DNA from: Gammaproteobacteria bacterium
GTDB taxonomy: Bacteria > Pseudomonadota > Gammaproteobacteria > Ga0077536
Direction of reading: 5' to 3'
Assembly (NCBI GenBank): GCA_016209015.1
Contig: JACQWY010000018.1
Location: 1 to 64,000 of the forward strand
DNA: 64,000 nt
In this document: positions 51,470-59,891 of the stretch, piece after piece
How positions within the stretch are numbered: position 1 is the stretch's first letter
How the letters are laid out: every line of letters starts with the position of its first letter
The notes under the pieces: generated by a model
Database searches by the model: none
What the model was told of the DNA's origin: nothing
The model's input: the letters and a program-made list of their open reading frames with translations, nothing else
Program-made: the position numbers and the translations under genes

Positions 51470-52780
51470 TCACAACGCCTTCATCACGTTCAACGCCGCG
51501 CGCTCCCCGCTGTACACCGCCGCTTCGACACCCGCCTGCGAAAAATAATCCCCCGCGAGGCAGATGCCCGGCGGCAGCGCGCCGTGCACGGCGTCGAGCA
51601 TGGCGTAGTGGCCGGGCTTCGCGATCGTCAGGCCCTTCTCGTAGCGGAAGAGATGCACGAAGCTCGGGCGCGGCGCCTCGCCGAACGCCTGGTGGACGGC
51701 GGAGACGGCTTCGCGCTTGATGTCCTCGTCGCTCATCTTCGCGAGCGGCGGGGTGTTGAAATAGACGCCGACGACCTCGCCGCCCTTCGGCACGGAATTC
51801 GGCGAGCGCCGGCCGTGCAGCACGAGCGAGCCGACGTCGCGGGTCTCGCCGATGCCGACCGGCAGCACCATGTCGGCGGGATAATCCGGCCAGGGATTCT
51901 GCTCGTAGGCGACGGCGACGTGCGCGTATTCCGTATACGGCGTGGCCATGAGCCGCGCGTTCGTGTCCTGCGTGATGAGCTCACCGAGGATCTTCGCCGC
52001 GACAAAGGCCTCGGTCGCGACCACGAGGCCATCGGCCGCGAAATTTTCTCCGCCCGCCTTCACGCGATAGCCGCGGCCGTCGCGCTCCACACCCTCGACG
52101 GGACACGAGAGATGGATCTTCTCCTTGGGCAGGCGCTCGACGAACCAGTCGCTGACCTGGCCGATGCCTTCCGGCGGCACCGACAACGCGAGCTTGTGGG
52201 CCTGCTGGATGATGGCTTTCGGAAACGGCGTCGACAGCCAGCTCAAGGGCACGGCATAGAGGAAGTCCATGATCGGACGCATCACGTATTCGTAGTTCTG
52301 ATCGCCGAGCGCCTCGCGCGACCACTGCTCGAGGTTCTCGCCCTCGTCGAAGGCCGCGAGCTCGTCGCCCGCGAAAGGATTCTTCGCCCCGCCACCGAAG
52401 AAGAGCTTCAACCCCGTCTTCACGAGGCGCCAGCGATCCTCCGGGCTCAGCACCGGCAGCTTGAAGAAGCTCAGCAGGGAATCGAAGCGCACGCGATAGC
52501 GCTGATCGTCGTTGTCGGCGAGCTCGGTGACGCCCGTCCAGGGCACGAGATCGCGGTAGTGGCCCATCTCCTTCAGCAGCGCCATGGTGCGCGGATAGAT
52601 GCCGCCCATGAGGAACAGCGCGCCCGTGCCGAGATTGAAGCCGTCGCGCCGCAACTGGCGCGTGCGCCCGCCGAGGCTGTCGGCCGCTTCGAAGAGCTCG
52701 ACGTCGTGCCCGCGCCTGGCGAGCGTGTAGGCCGCCGTGCAGCCCGCGGGGCCGCCACCGATCACGATCACTTTCGCCAT
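51470..52780 (-). CDS. FAD-dependent oxidoreductase of the amine oxidase/protoporphyrinogen oxidase type
   Basis: A 436-residue flavoprotein with an N-terminal dinucleotide fold (VIVIGGGPAGCTAAYTLARR, then FEAADSLGGRTR) and C-terminal FAD motif GICLAGDYFSQAGVEAAVYSG. It resembles PpoX- or phytoene-desaturase-like enzymes; the substrate is not evident. It starts at an ATG 20 bases after the chaperone gene, so it may be co-transcribed with the molybdoenzyme genes. Confidence 0.85.
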   Translation of the reverse strand: MAKVIVIGGGPAGCTAAYTLARRGHDVELFEAADSLGGRTRQLRRDGFNLGTGALFLMGGIYPRTMALLKEMGHYRDLVPWTGVTELADNDDQRYRVRFDSLLSFFKLPVLSPEDRWRLVKTGLKLFFGGGAKNPFAGDELAAFDEGENLEQWSREALGDQNYEYVMRPIMDFLYAVPLSWLSTPFPKAIIQQAHKLALSVPPEGIGQVSDWFVERLPKEKIHLSCPVEGVERDGRGYRVKAGGENFAADGLVVATEAFVAAKILGELITQDTNARLMATPYTEYAHVAVAYEQNPWPDYPADMVLPVGIGETRDVGSLVLHGRRSPNSVPKGGEVVGVYFNTPPLAKMSDEDIKREAVSAVHQAFGEAPRPSFVHLFRYEKGLTIAKPGHYAMLDAVHGALPPGICLAGDYFSQAGVEAAVYSGERAALNVMKAL

Positions 52781-52800
52781 GTCCGTTGTTCGCTCCGTAG

Positions 52801-53361
52801 TCAGGTCGTCGAAGGGATGTCGGGGTTGCGGCGCGCCGCGCGCGAAGTGCGTGCGATCTCGGCGTCGACACAGCTCACCGCGAGCGCGACGAGCTCGCGG
52901 CAGCCGGCGTCCCCGCTCTTCAGTGCGCCGTGCACGGCGTAGACGAGCCGCCGCAACTGGCGCTCGAGGAAGTCGCGCTGGGCCCGCGTGAGCGCGTCGA
53001 TCGCGGCGCGGTCGGCACGCGCCTCGTCCTCGAGATGGGCAAGGTAGTGCATGAACTGGAACTGCACGCTCAGGTGATCGGGAAGCTCGGCGTGTTCGGC
53101 GCGCGCCAGGCCGAAATGCTCGTAGAAGCGCACGAGCTCCTCGAACAGCGTGCTCTGCTCGTGCGCCCAGTACGCGCCCGCGCGGAGTGAGCAGGCGTGC
53201 TCGGAAATCGCCGGCTCGAAAGCGGCCTCGAAAGCCGGCGCCGGCAACGGATGCTGCTCGACCTGCGCCGGATGCCGGAAGCAGCGCGCGAGCAGGGCGT
53301 AGACCGCGCTGCGTCCCGCGGCGGAGCCGAGCAGGGCCTTCAGCTCGCCGCCGGGCGTCAC
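52801..53361 (-). CDS. TorD/EbdD-like chaperone for the molybdoenzyme
   Basis: A 186-residue all-helical protein with TorD/NarJ-family features (YALLARCFRHPAQVEQHPLP, ELVRFYEHFGLARAEHAELP, DHLSVQFQFMHYLAHLEDEA). Such chaperones bind the Tat signal and help insert the molybdenum cofactor before export. The GTG start overlaps the alpha-subunit stop (GTGA). The subunit order alpha-delta follows ebd operons. Confidence 0.86.
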   Translation of the reverse strand: MTPGGELKALLGSAAGRSAVYALLARCFRHPAQVEQHPLPAPAFEAAFEPAISEHACSLRAGAYWAHEQSTLFEELVRFYEHFGLARAEHAELPDHLSVQFQFMHYLAHLEDEARADRAAIDALTRAQRDFLERQLRRLVYAVHGALKSGDAGCRELVALAVSCVDAEIARTSRAARRNPDIPSTT

Positions 53362-56243
53362 GACGGCCGCCCGCGCAGGCGCTCGATGTCGATCCGCGTG
53401 TCGCGGTCGAACACCGAGTTCTGGCCCTGCAGGACGCCGGCCGTGAGATGCGGATGACCGCCCGCCAGCTCGACGGGATTGAGCGGCGTCGGCGAGACGC
53501 TGTTCATGTCGCCCGCGCCCGAGAACTGGAACTGCTCCCAGGCGTGGTACATGAGCGTCTGGCCCGGCCGGAGATTCGGCGAGACGCGCGCGATCGTCGC
53601 GAAGCTGCCGACGTCGTTGCGCACGCGGATCCAATCCCCATCGGCGATGCCGCGTTTCGCCGCGTCCGGCGAGGCGACGAGCATATAGGGCTCGGGCGAG
53701 CGCTCGAGCTTCAGCATCAGCGGACTGTCGCGCCAGGTCGAATGGATGCTCCAGCGCGTCTTGCCGCCCGTCATCACGAGCGGATAATCGCCGCCGATCT
53801 TCGGCGGCGCCTTGTAGCGCGGCAGCAGCTCGTCGAGCTCTTCGTAATAGGGATGGTCGACGTAGAACTGGATGCGCCGCGAGGCCGTCGGATAAGGCAC
53901 CTTGTCGCGGACGTGGAACGTCAGCGGCACGATCGAATCGTCCGGCGGGATTTCGCACATGTTGCCGATCGAGCTCGGCTCGTCCGGCAGGTTCTCGAAG
54001 CGCGCGAAGCCTTTCTCCTTCAGCTCGTCCCAGGTGAGCTTCTTGTGCGTGTTGCCGAGCTCGTAGAGCGTGCGCGCGACCTTGTCGTCGTCGCCCTCCT
54101 TGAACGCGCCCTGCATGGTGAGATCGTCGTAGAGCGTATCGAGCCTCACCTCGAGACCCTGGGGGCTCTTCACGCTGCCGATGCCGCGTGCCTTCGCCCG
54201 CGCCTGGATGTGACGGGCGAGCATGACGATGATGTCCCAGTCGCACTTCGACTCGCCGCGCGGCGGCGTCGCCGCGTTCGTGATGGTGAGATACGGCGAG
54301 AGCGGCGTGACCCATTTCAGCGAAGTCCGCTCGTACCAGGGCGCGACCGGCAGGATGTAATCCGCCTGGCGGCCCGTCGAGCTCACGCGCCAGTCGAGCA
54401 CGACTATCTTCTTCAGCTTCGGCCACAGCACTTCGAGCAGCTTGTCCGCGCCGCGCGCACGCCGCAACGGATTCGAGCACAGCGAGATCATGATCCGCGG
54501 CGGGCGGTCCGGCGGCGGATTGAGCGGCTGCCAGTGTTTCGCGATCGATTCCTCGACGTATTCGTTCAAGGGCCGCTTGTTGCCGAGTCCCCAGGATTCC
54601 GATTTCTCCGCGAGCTCGCCGATGCCGCCGTGCACGTGCCAGAACAGCGTGCCCGAGGTCCACACCGGCAGACGCAGCAGCGGATTGCCCGGAACGAACA
54701 GCAGCCGCCCGAGGTCCGTGACGATCATCTCGTGCGTGTCGCCGGCCGCCATGCGCTGCTTGATGAGCGGTTCGAGCTTGCCGAACGTCGCCGCGGCCTC
54801 GCTCAGCGAAGGCGGGATCGTGAACTTGTCGCCGCCGTCCGGGGTCAGCAGCGGGAAGCCCGAGAAGTTCGCGCCGCGCCGTCCGATGTTGCCCGTCAGC
54901 GCGAAGACGAGCGCGATGCTGCGCTCGGCGAGATTGCCGTGGAAGTATTTGCAGAGGCTCGTCTGCGAAATGTTCGCGAGGCGCTTCGCGGCGATGATTT
55001 CGCCGGCGAGCCTGCGGACGAGCGCCGGGCTCGCACCGCATTCCGCGCCCGCGGCCTCCGGCGTGTACTCCGCGAGGCGGTCCTTCAGGAGCGAGTACAC
55101 GCTCCGCACCTCGACGTCCGTACCGTCGGCGAGACGCACCGTGCGCTTGACGTCGAGCTCGGGGACGAGCGCCTCGAGCGCGAGCGAGCGATAGGGCGCG
55201 GCCCGCAGCGCACCGCTCTGCGCATCCCACAGCACGTGATACGCGGCCTGTCCGCCCGCGGCGATGTCGGCTTCGCGCAGATAGCGCTTCGTGTCGCCGC
55301 GCACGAGCAGCGGCAGATCCGTCTGCTCACGGACGAACGCCTCGTCGACGTGCCCGCCGAAGACGATCTCGCGGCACACGGCGAGCGCGAGCGCGGCGTC
55401 CGTGCCGGGCTTGATCGGGATCCACAAGTCGGCCTTCATCGCGGACGGGTTGTAATCGGGCGTGATGGAGATGATCCGCGCGCCGCCATAGCGCGCTTCG
55501 GTGTAGAAATGCGCCTGCGGGATCTGGGTGTAGAGCGGATTGCCGCCCCAGAACAGGATCAGATCGGAGTAGAAGTAATCGTCCGCCGAGCGCTCGAAGA
55601 CGATCTTGCCGAACGTCTCCAACGTACCGCGGCGCGAATCGCCGATCTCGCCGTCCATGTCGAGGCCGACCGACTGCGTCAGCATGCTGAAGCGGCCCTG
55701 CGCCGCCATGGAGACGCCGAGATCGATGCCGGGACCGAGATCCCAGATCGTGCGGTCCGTGCCCTCCTCCACCGTCACGTCGAGATAGGCGTCCGCGATG
55801 TCGTCGAGCGCGGCCTCCCAGCTCACGCGCTCCCAGCGCCCGCCGCCGCGCGGACCGACGCGCTTCAGCGGATGCGTGACGCGCGTCGGCTCGTACATGC
55901 GCGTCGAGAAGCAGCCGCCTTTCTGGCAGCCGCGCGGGTTGTAGTCCGGCAGGTGTGCGTTGACGGGCTCGTACTCACCCGCCTGCTCCTCGCGGAATAC
56001 GAGTCCGTCCTTCACGTAGACGTCCCAGGCGCAATGCGCCTGGAACCAGCAGTTCAAGTGATGCGTGCTGCGCACGACCCGATCCCACGACCATTGCTTG
56101 CGATAGACGTCGGCCCAGGACGCGTACGCCGGTACGCGCGCCCGGGACGCAGCGGCGGCCGGCGGCGGAACGAAATCCGGCAGCGCGAGACTGCCGACGA
56201 GCGCCGCCGCCCGCCTCAGGAACTCGCGACGATCGACGTTCAT
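53358..56243 (-). CDS. Type II DMSO-reductase-family molybdopterin catalytic (alpha) subunit, ethylbenzene-dehydrogenase-like
   Basis: A 961-residue protein with a Tat signal (RREFLRRAAALVG), a [4Fe-4S] motif typical of type II enzymes (HHLNC-x4-HC... and GCQKGGC), a candidate Mo-ligand Asp in GEIGDSRRGT, and a molybdopterin domain ending in dinucleotide-binding region GGHPHLTAG. Length matches EbdA-type subunits (about 970). The group includes ethylbenzene, p-cymene and steroid C25 dehydrogenases, dimethylsulfide dehydrogenase and chlorate/selenate reductases. I favour a hydroxylating dehydrogenase because of the hydrocarbon setting, but the substrate is open. Confidence 0.88.
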   Translation of the reverse strand: MNVDRREFLRRAAALVGSLALPDFVPPPAAAASRARVPAYASWADVYRKQWSWDRVVRSTHHLNCWFQAHCAWDVYVKDGLVFREEQAGEYEPVNAHLPDYNPRGCQKGGCFSTRMYEPTRVTHPLKRVGPRGGGRWERVSWEAALDDIADAYLDVTVEEGTDRTIWDLGPGIDLGVSMAAQGRFSMLTQSVGLDMDGEIGDSRRGTLETFGKIVFERSADDYFYSDLILFWGGNPLYTQIPQAHFYTEARYGGARIISITPDYNPSAMKADLWIPIKPGTDAALALAVCREIVFGGHVDEAFVREQTDLPLLVRGDTKRYLREADIAAGGQAAYHVLWDAQSGALRAAPYRSLALEALVPELDVKRTVRLADGTDVEVRSVYSLLKDRLAEYTPEAAGAECGASPALVRRLAGEIIAAKRLANISQTSLCKYFHGNLAERSIALVFALTGNIGRRGANFSGFPLLTPDGGDKFTIPPSLSEAAATFGKLEPLIKQRMAAGDTHEMIVTDLGRLLFVPGNPLLRLPVWTSGTLFWHVHGGIGELAEKSESWGLGNKRPLNEYVEESIAKHWQPLNPPPDRPPRIMISLCSNPLRRARGADKLLEVLWPKLKKIVVLDWRVSSTGRQADYILPVAPWYERTSLKWVTPLSPYLTITNAATPPRGESKCDWDIIVMLARHIQARAKARGIGSVKSPQGLEVRLDTLYDDLTMQGAFKEGDDDKVARTLYELGNTHKKLTWDELKEKGFARFENLPDEPSSIGNMCEIPPDDSIVPLTFHVRDKVPYPTASRRIQFYVDHPYYEELDELLPRYKAPPKIGGDYPLVMTGGKTRWSIHSTWRDSPLMLKLERSPEPYMLVASPDAAKRGIADGDWIRVRNDVGSFATIARVSPNLRPGQTLMYHAWEQFQFSGAGDMNSVSPTPLNPVELAGGHPHLTAGVLQGQNSVFDRDTRIDIERLRGRPS

Positions 56244-57277
56244 GTCGGCTGCCGCTTCGGATGGAAGTGCACGGGTTGCGCCTCGCGGGGATGGCGCGTG
56301 AACGGCCCGAACATGTCGAGCCATTTGCGCGAGATCAGCAGGTCCATGAGCTCGGATTCCCCGCCGTCGCGCACGCGCGCGCGCTCGGCCTCCAGCTTCG
56401 CGAGCACCTCGTGCACCCGCGCGCCGAACAGCGAGACGAGATACTCCGTCGGAATGCGCGGCTCGTCCGTCGGATTGCCGTCCGGGTCGAGCTTCGGCGG
56501 TGAGAGCGGCGGCACGTAGTACACGTTCGGCTGCGTGCCGTACTCCGCATGCAACGGCAGCGCGACCTGGTGGACGTTGACGAGCTTGTGGATCGGCCCG
56601 GCCGGATCGTCGAGATAGCCGACGAAGCGCACCCGCCCCGGACACTGCCGCGAGCACGCGGTCGTCACGCCCTGGTCGATGCGCGGGAAACAGAAGATGC
56701 ACTTCTGCGCGACGCCTTCCTCCTCGTTGAAGTAGATCTTCTTGTACGGGCAGGCCTCCTGGCAGAAGCGATAGCCTTTGCAGCGACCCTCGTCGACGAG
56801 CACGATGCCGTCCTCCTCGCGCTTGCCGATCGCCTGGCGCGGACAAGCTTCCAGGCAGGCCGGATGCGTGCAGTGATTGCAGATCCGCGGCAGGTAGAAG
56901 TAGTAACTGTTCGGGTACTCGCCCGCGCCCGTGTCCTCGTCGTGATTCGCGCCCTTGCCGTAGGCGCCGCCGTTCGGCACGAGTCGCTCCTTCGAATCGC
57001 CGCCGAAGAATACGTCCTGGTGATTGAATGCCCAGTCGCGGCCGTATTCGTCGAGCGCCGGCCGGTGGCCGGGCCGCGCCTCGCCGTCCGCGAAGCCGCC
57101 GCCCATCGTCTCCCAGCCGTGGGGCGTGCCGGTGCCGGGTTGGGTGTTGACGGTGTTCCAGAGCATGTGGCCCATGCCCTCGCGCCGCGTCCACAGCGTC
57201 TTGCAGGCCACCGTGCAGGTCTGGCAGCCGAGGCATTTGTTCAGATCCATCACCATCGCCACCTGGCGTGTGCTCAT
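56240..57277 (-). CDS. Type II DMSO-reductase-family iron-sulfur (beta) subunit
   Basis: A 345-residue protein with four cysteine groups: CLGCQTCTVACK, CNHCTHPACLEACP, CKGYRFCQEACPYKK and CIFC...CSRQCPGR. In the third the second cysteine is replaced by tyrosine (CKGY), as in NarH where a tryptophan there gives a [3Fe-4S] cluster. It resembles EbdB (about 350 residues). It carries electrons from alpha to the gamma heme. GAGGAGCATCGCG precedes the ATG, and its stop overlaps the alpha ATG. Confidence 0.92.
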   Translation of the reverse strand: MSTRQVAMVMDLNKCLGCQTCTVACKTLWTRREGMGHMLWNTVNTQPGTGTPHGWETMGGGFADGEARPGHRPALDEYGRDWAFNHQDVFFGGDSKERLVPNGGAYGKGANHDEDTGAGEYPNSYYFYLPRICNHCTHPACLEACPRQAIGKREEDGIVLVDEGRCKGYRFCQEACPYKKIYFNEEEGVAQKCIFCFPRIDQGVTTACSRQCPGRVRFVGYLDDPAGPIHKLVNVHQVALPLHAEYGTQPNVYYVPPLSPPKLDPDGNPTDEPRIPTEYLVSLFGARVHEVLAKLEAERARVRDGGESELMDLLISRKWLDMFGPFTRHPREAQPVHFHPKRQPT

Positions 57278-57288
57278 CGCGATGCTCC

Positions 57289-57921
57289 TCAGGCGTCGAG
57301 CGCGAGCTCGAGCCAATCGATGGAGAAGGCCTTGATGCCGGCGCGCTCGTCGTTGCCGCCGCACCAGACCGCGAAACCGATCTGCGTGCTGACTCCGGCC
57401 TGCAGCGCCGCGGCACCGTGGGGCGCGCCGAGCGGCCGCGAGACGACGAGCTGCCAGCGCGTGCCGGCGGCACGCGCGGCGGCATGCGCCGCGATCGGGG
57501 GCCCCGCAGCCGAGCTGCCGATGCCGTGCGCGATCTGCGAGCTGACCGCCTCACGATCCGCACGCCAGCGCAGATAGTGGATCGGCGCTTCGGCCGATCC
57601 CATGGTCGCGAGCACGGGCCGACCGGCGAGCGGCAGCGCGATCGCGAGCGCATCCGGAAAATCGCCGGGGGCGCTCACGCCCTCCCAGCTCGCACGCAGC
57701 GCCCAGCCACGGCCGTCGTGCACGCTCGCGACGTCGAGCGCGAGCAGTGCGCCGTAGGGTCGATCCTTCCAGGTGTTGCGCACGTAGGGCGTCGGCTGCA
57801 GGCCGAGCGGCGTCGGCGCGAGCGCGATGCGCGTCGCGGCGTGACGCTCCCAGTCCGCATGCGAGGGATCGAGCAGCGGCGCGAGGTTCGCGACGCGCCG
57901 GCTCGCGAGCGGCGCGCTCAT
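57289..57921 (-). CDS. Heme b-binding (gamma) subunit, ethylbenzene-dehydrogenase-related
   Basis: A 210-residue beta-rich protein resembling the EbdC/DdhC/ClrC gamma subunits, with internal blocks KDRPYGALLALDVASVHDGR, LRWRADREAVSSQIAHG and RWQLVVSRPLG. In EbdC heme b is ligated by Met and Lys; M at GTMGSAE-like position (ATMGSAEAPIH) is a candidate, the Lys is not certain. No signal peptide is seen, so export by piggyback with alpha is likely. It starts the gamma-beta-alpha-delta operon. Confidence 0.78.
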   Translation of the reverse strand: MSAPLASRRVANLAPLLDPSHADWERHAATRIALAPTPLGLQPTPYVRNTWKDRPYGALLALDVASVHDGRGWALRASWEGVSAPGDFPDALAIALPLAGRPVLATMGSAEAPIHYLRWRADREAVSSQIAHGIGSSAAGPPIAAHAAARAAGTRWQLVVSRPLGAPHGAAALQAGVSTQIGFAVWCGGNDERAGIKAFSIDWLELALDA

Positions 57922-58041
57922 GCGTCCCCGCGCCCCGTGAGCCGACGTTGCGGACAGGCGGGCGACGCACCCGCGCAAACGACATCTCCTGACATTCCCC
58001 CTCCTCGTTTCCTCACGCGCGACCTCGGCCGGGCCGCGTCT

Positions 58042-58311
58042 CTAGCCCGTCGCCATCAGGTAACACACGACGATCAAGGTCGTCACGCCCGCGACCCACA
58101 GCTCCGCGATTGCCCGCCACGGCATCGCGCCGCCGCCGAGCTCCATGAAATACAGGAACACGAGCCGCACCTTGAAGCCCGCGATGAGCATCACGAGCGC
58201 GCTCGCGATCCGAACCGCACCCGCAGACTCGGCGAGCGCGAACGACAGCGCCGTCGCCCCGAGCAGCGCGAGCCAGACGAGCGTCATCGGATGCAGGCGC
58301 GTCGCACTCAT
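58042..58311 (-). CDS. Small membrane protein, cytochrome c oxidase subunit IV/NorF-like
   Basis: An 89-residue protein with three membrane segments, paralogous to the gene at 45374 (both have a central AGFKV or TFKVG segment with ELGG/ELK after it). It overlaps the subunit III-like gene by ATGA. No catalytic oxidase gene is near. Confidence 0.78.
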   Translation of the reverse strand: MSATRLHPMTLVWLALLGATALSFALAESAGAVRIASALVMLIAGFKVRLVFLYFMELGGGAMPWRAIAELWVAGVTTLIVVCYLMATG

Positions 58312-58895
58312 GCCGCACGCAGGAGATAGAGCATCGGGAACAGGAAGATCCACAGCAGATCCACCATGTGCCAGTAGCAGCCCGCGGATTCGAGCCAGAC
58401 GAGAAAGCGGCCGTCGATCGCCTCGTGCCGGCTCTTCCGCCAGCACACGCCGAGCACCGCCATGCCGGCGAGGAAATGCACGAAGTGCAGACCGGTCAGC
58501 GCGAAGTAGTACATGAAGAAATGATTCGTGAGCAGCGTGACGCCGGCGGAGATCTTCGCGGTGTACTCGCAGGCCTTCGAGACTGCGAATCCCGAACCGA
58601 CGAGGATGCCGAGACCGAGCAGACGCGATACCGCCTCGCGGCGGCCGGCGCGCGCGGCGTGCACCGCGAGTGCGACGAGCCAGGACGAGCTGAGCAGGAT
58701 CGCCGTATTGAGCAGGCCGATGGCGGGATTCAGGCGCTGGCGCGACTGCTCGAAGAGCGCGACTTCGTCGAGGCGCGCCGTCATGAACACCGCGAAGAAT
58801 ACGGCGAACATCATCAAGTCCGCCGTGATGAAGAACCACACGCCTTCGTCACCGGCCAGGCGGCGCCGCGCCGCACCGCCCGCACTGTCCAGCAT
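58308..58895 (-). CDS. Heme-copper oxidase subunit III/NorE-like protein
   Basis: A 195-residue protein with five membrane segments and the same marks as 45655: DEGVWFFITADLMMFAVFF, FFMYYFALTGLHFVHFL and HMVDLLWIFLFPMLYLL. ATG 58895 is chosen over a TTG at 58904. It follows the multi-TM gene by about 20 bases and precedes a subunit IV-like gene, forming the second copy of the trio. Confidence 0.84.
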   Translation of the reverse strand: MLDSAGGAARRRLAGDEGVWFFITADLMMFAVFFAVFMTARLDEVALFEQSRQRLNPAIGLLNTAILLSSSWLVALAVHAARAGRREAVSRLLGLGILVGSGFAVSKACEYTAKISAGVTLLTNHFFMYYFALTGLHFVHFLAGMAVLGVCWRKSRHEAIDGRFLVWLESAGCYWHMVDLLWIFLFPMLYLLRAA

Positions 58896-58914
58896 CGCGC
58901 TCAACGGGCTGCGC

Positions 58915-59682
58915 TCAGGCGTTCGCGACGGATCCCGCCGGCGCGAGCCGCGGCGCGCGCGCGTCGACGACGATGCCGCGCGCCTCCGCCTCGAGCCGGC
59001 CGATCGCGATCAGGACGTAGCCCGACAGCGCGACGATCCAGAAGAACCAGATGAAGAATTCGATCCAGAAGTTCAGCACGCCGTGGCGCGCGAACGGGCC
59101 GCTCGTGAAGAACGGCATCAGCACTTCGGCGACGAACATGAATCCGACCCAGATGCCGTACCAGCACAGCCACTTCGGCACGAGCGGCACCGCACGCTCG
59201 TCCTTCAGGAAGGCGACCCCGAGCGCGAACATCTGCACCGAGGTGACCATGTAGGCGACGTCGATCAGGAGCCACGGCAGATCGTAGAAGAGCTGGAGCA
59301 CGGAATCGTCGAGCCCCTCCGGCCGGTAGGCGCCGGCGAGCCAGAATGAGCTCGACACGAGCAGCGGCACGACGGTGAGGCCCGCGCCCCACAGTTCGAT
59401 CGTGGAGAGCACGTCGTTGTCCTTCTCGACGCCGTACTGCATGACCTTCGCGATCGCGAGACCCCAGATCATGTAGAGCACCGCGAAGCTCATCGACATG
59501 CCCATGCCGAGGCGGACTTCATTTGCATTGAGTCGATAGTGATCGGCGATGGCTTGCGCCGGAAGATCCGCGGGCAGCGGCGGGATGTTGTGACCGAGGA
59601 TGCCCCAGAACACGATGAAGATCGCCAGGAACGCCGGTCCCGACCAGGCACACAGACGCAGATATTTCAGACGCTCGGTCAT
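58915..59682 (-). CDS. Multi-spanning membrane protein of unknown function (paralogue of 46268)
   Basis: A 255-residue protein with six or seven membrane segments, opening with RLCAWSGPAFLAIFIVFWGI then HNIPPLPADLPAQAIADHYR. It matches the layout and several motifs of the protein at 46268. A strong AGGAGGGG site precedes the ATG, and a GTACG-N4-CGTAC operator lies 107 bases upstream. The function is unknown; the pairing with NorE/NorF-like genes suggests a membrane redox or transport complex. Confidence 0.74.
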   Translation of the reverse strand: MTERLKYLRLCAWSGPAFLAIFIVFWGILGHNIPPLPADLPAQAIADHYRLNANEVRLGMGMSMSFAVLYMIWGLAIAKVMQYGVEKDNDVLSTIELWGAGLTVVPLLVSSSFWLAGAYRPEGLDDSVLQLFYDLPWLLIDVAYMVTSVQMFALGVAFLKDERAVPLVPKWLCWYGIWVGFMFVAEVLMPFFTSGPFARHGVLNFWIEFFIWFFWIVALSGYVLIAIGRLEAEARGIVVDARAPRLAPAGSVANA

Positions 59683-59788
59683 CGCTCACCCCTCCTCATG
59701 ATTCGTTCGGAACACTCGGAATCGGCGGAGCCGGCGTGGTCGTCGCATGGTGAAGCGTCCCTGCCGGCCGCGGCCTGCGCACCGATTG

Positions 59789-59802
59789 GTACGCATGCGT
59801 AC
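59789..59802. promoter_or_regulatory. GTACG-N4-CGTAC operator (copy 3)
   Basis: Perfect 14-base palindrome GTACGCATGCGTAC, followed by GATC. It lies 107 bases before the gene at 59682, in the same relative place as the sites before the paralogous gene at 47005. The shared motif implies a common regulator for both trios. Confidence 0.65.
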
Positions 59803-59891
59803 GATCTACGGGATCGCCTGCGATGTCAACGCGAAAATCGTGCTGCGACGCGGCGCGCCCGGACGTCCCGATCCGCGCGCGCCGCGTACGT

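Noticed and set aside
53187-56519. Long open frame of about 1110 codons on the plus strand
   Set aside because: It lies opposite the molybdoenzyme alpha subunit, is full of Arg, Ala and Asp/His repeats typical of an antisense frame in GC-rich DNA, and has no domain.
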